Shown: piece by piece, positions 58,758 to 64,000 of the stretch
Layout: each line of letters opens with the position of its first letter
How positions within the stretch are numbered: the stretch's first letter is position 1
Assembly (NCBI GenBank): GCA_050012675.1
Contig: JBEKGS010000002.1
Span: forward strand, 1 to 64,000
Length of the DNA stretch: 64,000 nucleotides
From: Fen-455 sp050012675
Lineage (GTDB): Bacteria > Actinomycetota > Acidimicrobiia > Acidimicrobiales > Bog-793
Direction: 5' to 3'
Program-made: the position numbers and the translations under genes
Notes under the pieces: model-generated
Database searches by the model: none
Told to the model about the DNA's origin: nothing
Seen by the model: the letters and a program-made list of their open reading frames with translations, nothing else

Positions 58758-59054
58758 ATGGCGTTCGTCCAGATCATCGAGTTCACGACGACCCAGCCAG
58801 ACGAAGTCGAGGCTCTGGTCAGCGAGTGGCGAACGAAGACAGCGGGACGTCGGACCGCTGAGCGGGCCACCTTCACCCAGGACAGGGAACGGCCGAACAC
58901 CTATGTCCAGATCGTGGAGTTCCCTTCCTATGAGGAAGCCATGGCCAACTCGGACCTCCCTGAGACGGCATCCTTTGCCGAGCGCCTCGGCCACCTGTGC
59001 GACGGGCCGGTGTTGTTCCGCAACCTGGACGTGCGCGGCGTCGAGGAAATGTGA
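58758..59054 (+). CDS. ABM/Dabb-type ferredoxin-like fold protein
   Basis: A 98-residue alpha/beta-barrel protein (FVQIIEFTTTQPDEVEALVS, TYVQIVEFPSYEEAMANSDL) of the antibiotic-biosynthesis-monooxygenase-like group. Such small dimers range from monooxygenases to proteins without catalysis. GGGGGGAGA precedes ATG 58758. The DUF1059 gene follows 36 bases after the stop, so they are probably co-transcribed. Confidence 0.8.
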   Translation: MAFVQIIEFTTTQPDEVEALVSEWRTKTAGRRTAERATFTQDRERPNTYVQIVEFPSYEEAMANSDLPETASFAERLGHLCDGPVLFRNLDVRGVEEM

Positions 59055-59090
59055 CCACCACAGCGATCGAATCGAGAGAAGGGAGACCCA

Positions 59091-59282
59091 ATGGTCCGAA
59101 AAGTTGCCGACTGCCGAGACTTCCCGAGCGATAGCGGCTGCACGCTTACAATTTCGGGTGAGGAGGACGAGGTGATCGCCGCCGCCACACACCATGCGAT
59201 GACCGTTCATGGGCACGAGGACAAGGAAGAGGTGAGGACCTGGCTGCGCCAAAACCTGAAGGACGAGTCCGCCTACACATGA
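59091..59282 (+). CDS. DUF1059 family small protein
   Basis: A 63-residue protein with the DUF1059 pattern: VADCRDFPSDSGCTLTISGE, then an A/H-rich segment EVIAAATHHAMTVHGHEDKE. Two Cys and several His suggest metal binding. Function unknown. GAAGGGAG lies upstream of ATG 59091. Confidence 0.82.
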   Translation: MVRKVADCRDFPSDSGCTLTISGEEDEVIAAATHHAMTVHGHEDKEEVRTWLRQNLKDESAYT

Positions 59283-59556
59283 GCGGCCTGGGCGCCAGGA
59301 GGGAAAAGCGGCTCGCCCAGAGGAGAGTCGCGGATACGAGTGTTTGGTAACGAGGGCCTGAGGGTGGCTAAGGAGCAGAGATGAGGGACACCGGTTCGCG
59401 TACTACGGCAAAGGCGTGCCTCCTACGAGCTTCATTCGAGGACGAAACCGGAGGTCCCGGCCCGTACCCGGGCCACCACTGTCGCTCCGGCCTCGGTGGA
59501 GTCGCTTGCCACCAAGTGACCAGGACTCGCGTGAGAGTACTTACGCGAGAGCGCGC

Positions 59557-59949
59557 TTAGTCGAGCAGTGCGGTGAACTTCTTCGGCGCGAGGATCCTGT
59601 AGCTCTCGGTCACGAGCTGACGGATCTCCTCCCAGTCCGTGTCGTCAGTGAGCACCACCCTGATGCGACCGCGGCCGGCTCGCGAGGCGAAGAACGGGGG
59701 ACCGATGAACAGCAACGCCTCGCGTTCTTCTGGGTCGGCGCGCAACACGAGCTGCGTAACGGGCTTGCCAGTCGCGTTCTCGAAGGACACGAGCAAGCAG
59801 AACGACCTCCGGCGAATGTCGAACGACCACGCCGTCGATCTCGTTCTGACTAGTGATTCGTCGACCCGCACCGTCACCTCGGGCAGCGCCAGACATAGGG
59901 TGCGGACTCGCTCGACGATGTCCGGCGGGACCTCTACGGGCGCGCTCAC
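59557..59949 (-). CDS. MmcQ/YjbR family protein
   Basis: A 130-residue protein of the YjbR DNA-binding-like fold: VRTLCLALPEVTVRVDESLV, then GRGRIRVVLTDDTDWEEIRQ, LVTESYRILAPKKFTALLD, the typical C-terminal pattern. Function unknown for the family. It lies 54 bases after the phosphotransferase gene on the same strand, so probably in the same transcript. Confidence 0.85.
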   Translation of the reverse strand: MSAPVEVPPDIVERVRTLCLALPEVTVRVDESLVRTRSTAWSFDIRRRSFCLLVSFENATGKPVTQLVLRADPEEREALLFIGPPFFASRAGRGRIRVVLTDDTDWEEIRQLVTESYRILAPKKFTALLD

Positions 59950-60003
59950 GCGAGCACCGCCGAACGAGCGCGCGGGAGGATCGAACGCGTTCGCACCGAC
60001 GAC

Positions 60004-61077
60004 CTACCGGCCGAACGCGGCTCGGGTTGCCGCGGCGGCGGAGCGGAAGTACTCCCGTGGAACGATGAAGCCCCACTCGTTGAACGCCACACCGTTTTCG
60101 ACGGCGCGTCGGTAACCGAAACAGGCGAGGTAGAGCGTCCGGATGTACATGACGGGCTCGAGCCGGTCGAGTTCGTCGTCGGTCGGCTCGACGTGTCGGC
60201 GGTAGGCGCGGACAGCCGCGGCGATCCGCTCCTGGTTCGGCTGACGCGGGTTCCACGAACCCGCTCCCCAAATCAGGTACGCGAAGTCGGCAAGGCGCGG
60301 TCCGCGCCCGGACGCCTTCCAGTTGATCGCGACTGGCCCTTGTTCGCTCAGAACGGCGTGATCGGGGGCGTGGAGGAGATTCCCGTGGAGCAGCCCCTCC
60401 GGAAGGCCGTGACCGTCATCGGCCGAGCGCACCCGGTCGCGGAGCCGTTCGAATCGTTCGCGCTCGGCGTCTGTGACCTTGGTGTCGACGGCGTCGAGAA
60501 ACGACAGCGCAGCCAGCAGGTCCTGTCGCGGCGAGCCCTCACGACGCGGGTCCTCACCGCTCGCTCCACCTGGGCGGCTGGCGGAGTCGTCGTATGGCAG
60601 CGCGTGCAGCCGTCCGAGCAGCTCACCCATCATGGCGAACTTCGCGGCACTGTCGGGGAGCTGGCCGCCTTCGACGAACCGCGTCACGAGGACCGCGCTG
60701 TCACCGAGGTCAGATACGGCATCATCGACCGCCAGGCGCTCCGCGGGATAGTCCTGGCGCTCCAGGAATCCCAGGATCGCGGCGTCGCCCTCAGCACCAG
60801 CGCGCGGCCGAGCGGGCGGAAACGCCCGGGCGACCCACGGGTCGCCTTGCTTGCGGTCAATGCGGAAGACGTAGGTCTTGTGCACACTGAGCTTCGTCGC
60901 AGCGACCGGGTCAATGCCGTAACGGTCCCGGAGATGGGCAAGAAGTCGCTCGGCAACGGGCTCGTGGTGCATTCGCGCACCGAGACCCTCGAGATCCGAG
61001 AGCGCTTCGGTGTAGCGCTCCCCGGTCTCCTCAGCGTGGCGCCTCACAGCCTTCTTGAAGCTGGCGTCCTTGGTCAT
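60004..61077 (-). CDS. aminoglycoside-phosphotransferase-fold protein lacking catalytic Asp
   Basis: This is a 357-residue protein. A helical N-terminal ~45 residues (MTKDASFKKAVRRHAEETGE) precedes the APH fold from about residue 50. The Brenner-like motif reads HGNLLHAPDH instead of HGDxxxxN, and the metal-binding motif reads VAINWKASGRGPRLADFAYL instead of IDW. Both usual Asp positions are Asn, so it may be a pseudokinase or use a different mechanism. ATG 61077 has GGAGG at 7-base spacing. Substrate unknown. Confidence 0.82.
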   Translation of the reverse strand: MTKDASFKKAVRRHAEETGERYTEALSDLEGLGARMHHEPVAERLLAHLRDRYGIDPVAATKLSVHKTYVFRIDRKQGDPWVARAFPPARPRAGAEGDAAILGFLERQDYPAERLAVDDAVSDLGDSAVLVTRFVEGGQLPDSAAKFAMMGELLGRLHALPYDDSASRPGGASGEDPRREGSPRQDLLAALSFLDAVDTKVTDAERERFERLRDRVRSADDGHGLPEGLLHGNLLHAPDHAVLSEQGPVAINWKASGRGPRLADFAYLIWGAGSWNPRQPNQERIAAAVRAYRRHVEPTDDELDRLEPVMYIRTLYLACFGYRRAVENGVAFNEWGFIVPREYFRSAAAATRAAFGR

Positions 61078-61931
61078 GGACAAGCCTCCTCTTGACACCC
61101 TCGTCCCCCAGCTACGCGGTGTTGGAAGATGGCCTGTGACCTTGACGACCGAGAGGGCGAATCCCCTTCGCCAATGGAACCCCGGCTGGGGCGGATGTTC
61201 CACAGCTCGGCGACCGGTCGCCGCCGTGAAGAAATTCTTCCTGAGGTGCTCGGTCGTCGTCAAGCGCTTCATTCACGAGATGACACTGCCGGAAGTGCCG
61301 GCGGTGAGGTGTGGAGGACCAGAAGCGCTGCGGCCGGCCGAACTTTCGGCCGCGAGCCCAGCCCGGAAGCACGACCAAATCGTTTCGCGCTCACTTGTTG
61401 CGCGAAGACCGCTCTGTTCCCGGCTATCTCGCAGTGGCCCCGCGCCATCAAGATGGCGTGGGGCTCAAAGCTCGGGAGGACCGTTCGCCGATCTAGTTGA
61501 CGTGGCCGGTTGACTGGATCAGTTCAGGAGAGAAGTGGTGGTCCGAGAGGCCGCGACAGGGTCCTCCTCCCTGGGCTCCTGATGACAAGCTCCAACGAGT
61601 CGATCCTGGTCCCTGGGGTGACGTTCACACTCGGCACGCTTCGTAGCGCGGCGAAAGCCTGGTCGTTGGTCCACGGTCAGGTTCATGTACGGCAGGAACA
61701 CCGTTGGGATCTTCACCCGCCAAGCAACTCGACAACCGTGACGATCTCGGTCTTCGGATTGGCGGCACACGGGCTCAGGCACAAAAATCTCGACTATCGC
61801 CGTGTTCTGCGATGACGACACTAGGGCCCAAGAGCCGACCTCGCCCACAAGAGAGCACCAGAGGTCCGGCCCTGAGACCGAAGACCGGCCGCGTTTCGAG
61901 CTGATGGCGTCAGTCATCAGAGGGAGGTGCT
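61078..61931. other. 854-bp divergent intergenic region
   Basis: The longest gap in the window. Open frames exist on both strands, but none shows domain-like sequence or a credible start. It may hold decayed coding sequence and the promoters of the flanking divergent genes. A strong GGGAGG at the right edge serves the APC permease. Confidence 0.45.
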
Positions 61932-63542
61932 GTGGCAGATCAGGAAGCCATGATAGGTGAGGCGTATTTAGAATCCCGCCGCCTAACGAACATGCGCCGA
62001 GACTTGAGTTGGATAGGTGCCTTCTTTGTGGCGGCAGGCGTTCCAGCGCTGGTCCTATTCTCGATGGGAGGCATCTCAGCCCTCACCGGCCCAGTTGCCG
62101 TTCTCGTATGGACGATCTCGGTGCTCATTGGCTTTGTGGATGCCTTTGTCTACGCCGAAATTGCCGGGCTGCACCCCAAGAAGTCGGGCGGTGTGGCTGT
62201 GCATGGAGCGACGGCATGGATCAGGTACACGAAAATAGCGGCGCCGATCTCTTTATGGTGCAACTGGCTGGCCTGGACGCCGGTGTTAGCCATTGGCGGC
62301 GGCCTCGGAGCCGGTTACCTGCTCTCGATCTTCTATGGGCCCACGGCCCGCATCAATAGATGGCAAATAACATTGGTCAAACTAGGGTTTCTGAAGACTG
62401 GCCTAACGCTGCGAATCAATGCCACATTTATCATAGGTGCCGCCATCGTCTTGGTAGTGTGGAACGTTCAGCAGCGTGGGATCTTGGGGACCGCGCGGAT
62501 TCAAACCATCCTGACCGTGGCAACGCTGGCGCCACTGTTGATTGTGACGGTGATCCCGCTCATCACCGGCGATGTGATGACGAAGAACTTCTCGCCCTTC
62601 GTGCCTATTAATGGTCACTGGGACGTTCAAGGCTGGACCCTCTTCCTGGGAGCACTCTTCATTGCGGGCTGGTCAGCCTATGCGTTCGAGACGACCGTCT
62701 GCTACATGAGTGAGTTCAAGAATCCAGGCCGAGACATGGTACGGGCAATCCTGTGGTCGGGTGGATTCTGCATATTGGCCTATTTCCTGGTGCCCTTTGT
62801 CTTTCAGGGCGTGCTGGGTACGAAGACGATGCTTGAACCCGGCATTAACTCCGGGGCCGGAGTCGGCGACGCCCTCGCAGGCATGCTCCACGGCGGCGCC
62901 TTCGTGACCAAGCTTTTCGTGGTCTTGCTGTTTTTCACAATCATTCTCGCGATCATGACGGCCATGTCAGGTTCGTCTCGCACTCTTTTTCAGGGTGGCC
63001 AGGACGGCTGGCTGCCCAAATACCTTTCGCACCTGAACAAACACAAAGTGCCGACTTACGCGATGTGGACCAACCTTATCGTCAACCTGGTCCTGCTGCT
63101 GATGTCGAATTACATTTTTGTGCTCGCGGTGTCCAATTGTAACTACATGATCTTCAACTTCCTCAACCTGAACGCTGGCTGGATCCACCGTGTGGACAAC
63201 GCCGAGGTTCCACGGCCGTATAAGGCCCCGAAGCCGCTTTTCATTGCGGGGGTGTGCATGGCTTACGTGAACGTGTTCCTGCTGGGAGCCGGGGCCAACG
63301 TCTGGGGTAAGGGCACGCTTTACGCGGGTTGGGTGTCTGCACTTATTGCGGTGCCGGTGTTCCTGTACCGGCACCACTTCACAGACAAGGGGCAGTTCCC
63401 GCGAGACATGTTCTCCGACTTGATCCCGGAAGGCAAGACGGAGTTGGGGCCAACCAAGGCTGGTGTGCTCCCCTATGTGGCTCTCGCAGGCGGCTTGGTC
63501 TCGATGTTGCTCGGATACTTCATCTTTTGGGTCTGGAAATGA
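61932..63542 (+). CDS. APC-family amino acid permease
   Basis: A 536-residue transporter with 12 or more membrane helices. Helix 1 has IGAFFVAAGVPALVLFSMGG (APC unwound-helix region). EIAGLHPKKSGGVAVHGATA follows helix 2. YMSEFKNPGRDMVRAI is the conserved cytosolic segment after helix 6, and the SGSSRTLFQGGQDGWLPKYL loop follows helix 8. It should import or exchange an amino acid or amine. Its codon use is visibly less GC-rich than that of neighbours, suggesting transfer. GTG 61932 with GGGAGG upstream. Confidence 0.88.
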   Translation: MADQEAMIGEAYLESRRLTNMRRDLSWIGAFFVAAGVPALVLFSMGGISALTGPVAVLVWTISVLIGFVDAFVYAEIAGLHPKKSGGVAVHGATAWIRYTKIAAPISLWCNWLAWTPVLAIGGGLGAGYLLSIFYGPTARINRWQITLVKLGFLKTGLTLRINATFIIGAAIVLVVWNVQQRGILGTARIQTILTVATLAPLLIVTVIPLITGDVMTKNFSPFVPINGHWDVQGWTLFLGALFIAGWSAYAFETTVCYMSEFKNPGRDMVRAILWSGGFCILAYFLVPFVFQGVLGTKTMLEPGINSGAGVGDALAGMLHGGAFVTKLFVVLLFFTIILAIMTAMSGSSRTLFQGGQDGWLPKYLSHLNKHKVPTYAMWTNLIVNLVLLLMSNYIFVLAVSNCNYMIFNFLNLNAGWIHRVDNAEVPRPYKAPKPLFIAGVCMAYVNVFLLGAGANVWGKGTLYAGWVSALIAVPVFLYRHHFTDKGQFPRDMFSDLIPEGKTELGPTKAGVLPYVALAGGLVSMLLGYFIFWVWK

Positions 63543-63664
63543 AACCCTCAGGGGTGTGAGCCTTGCAGGGCATGGCTGGGTTTGCGTCGCAACTTGGTTT
63601 GATATCTGGATAGGGTCCGGGCAGTGCTGAGGCCTGTGCCTTCCGCTCGTCCTGGTCCAGCGCT
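63543..63664. other. short intergenic region
   Basis: 122 bases between the permease and the recombinase fragment, without a gene or clear terminator. Confidence 0.4.
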
Positions 63665-63856
63665 GTGAGATTGCGAGAGCGCCTCATGATTTCAACTCGT
63701 GCGGGGTCCAGCATTCTGTCTCGCTACTGGAGCCCCGAACAGGGCCGCGGGTTTCTCAACTTGGTGGAGGGCGACCGGACTGAGCGCGTTTGGGCACTCG
63801 TGATGTGCTCGGGTCTGCGGATCGGCGAGCTCGGGACGGAGCGGGCAACGCAGTGA
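63665..63856 (+). pseudogene. tyrosine recombinase fragment (+ strand)
   Basis: A 63-codon frame whose core, YWSPEQGRGFLNLVEGDRTE then RVWALVMCSGLRIGEL, is the start of a phage-type integrase catalytic domain up to the first catalytic Arg (GLRIGEL). The N-terminal DNA-binding domain and everything after the Arg are missing. It is broken at about 63833. Confidence 0.6.
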
Positions 63857-64000
63857 TCATTGCGGAGCTTGCCGAGCGGTGTTTCAAGCCAATGGTCGTC
63901 GCCGATGCGCACGACCGCGGCGGCCTCGCGCTCGGCCAGCCCGCATGCCGGTGCGCGGCCGTGGTGAGCCGCTGGCGCCGGGGAGCGCCGGCTCGAGCGC
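63840..64000 (-). pseudogene. second tyrosine recombinase fragment (- strand), runs off window
   Basis: Read from the right edge on the minus strand: CGLAEREAAAVVRIGDDHWL then ETPLGKLRNDHCV. The IGDDHWLETPLGKLRND pattern resembles the segment of actinobacterial site-specific integrases that holds the catalytic Lys in a beta-hairpin. The expected YIPLHP after RND is missing, so it is broken where it meets the + strand fragment. Confidence 0.4.

Overview
The window is 64 kb of high-GC bacterial chromosome, from an actinobacterium. It opens with the 3' end of a 23S rRNA and a complete 5S rRNA. An acidimicrobial-type member of the phylum is my guess from gene order and from the ferredoxin-dependent 2-oxoacid enzyme, not something the sequence proves. 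Promoters with a TANNNT -10 hexamer lying 6-8 nt before the start codon (leaderless transcripts) recur throughout.

Positions 1 to about 33.2 kb are compact housekeeping sequence. In order: rRNA; a helical-repeat protein; YchF; a methyltransferase; class I aldolase FbaB; KorAB; a DUF1015 protein; a HAD phosphatase; a phasin/HBHA-like protein with a histone-like tail; then nadK-recN-pyrG-nudix-xerD; a DksA/TraR zinc-finger protein with a site-2 protease homologue; and trpS. Next comes the tightly overlapped run scpA-scpB-rluB-aroH-tyrA::cmk-plsC. It ties chromosome condensation, aromatic amino acid synthesis, CMP phosphorylation and phospholipid synthesis into one probable transcript and contains an unusual prephenate dehydrogenase-ACT-cytidylate kinase fusion. 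A sugar-nucleotide epimerase, a TetR/MFS efflux pair with a near-perfect operator, an ispH-glycosyltransferase pair, a radical SAM DUF512 protein with Der, and an NfeD-stomatin pair finish the core.

From about 33.2 kb to the right edge the character changes. Genes are mostly solitary, intergenic gaps reach 0.3-0.85 kb, several genes carry single-base frameshifts, and there are short repeats. A tRNA-Pro(GGG) gene sits at 36.05 kb with a possible excisionase-like remnant abutting it, and two facing tyrosine-recombinase fragments lie at the right edge. I read this as accessory DNA that has accumulated horizontally acquired genes. Contents include a secreted GH44 glycosidase, a MerR regulator with a classic 19-bp-spacer operator, an orphan FtsX-type permease, P-loop kinases, SRPBCC, MOSC, DinB, ABM, DUF1059 and YjbR proteins, a secreted beta-propeller divergent from a large LuxR-type ATPase regulator, an ABC exporter whose ATPase has an extra N-terminal beta-sandwich domain, a phosphotransferase-fold protein lacking the usual catalytic aspartates, and an APC amino-acid permease of lower GC.

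The most promising loose thread is a family of short imperfect repeats (core TCGGCGT) found just upstream of six otherwise unrelated solitary genes between 40.9 and 53.0 kb. The layout looks like cassettes or a shared mobile/regulatory element, but I could not tie it to a known class.
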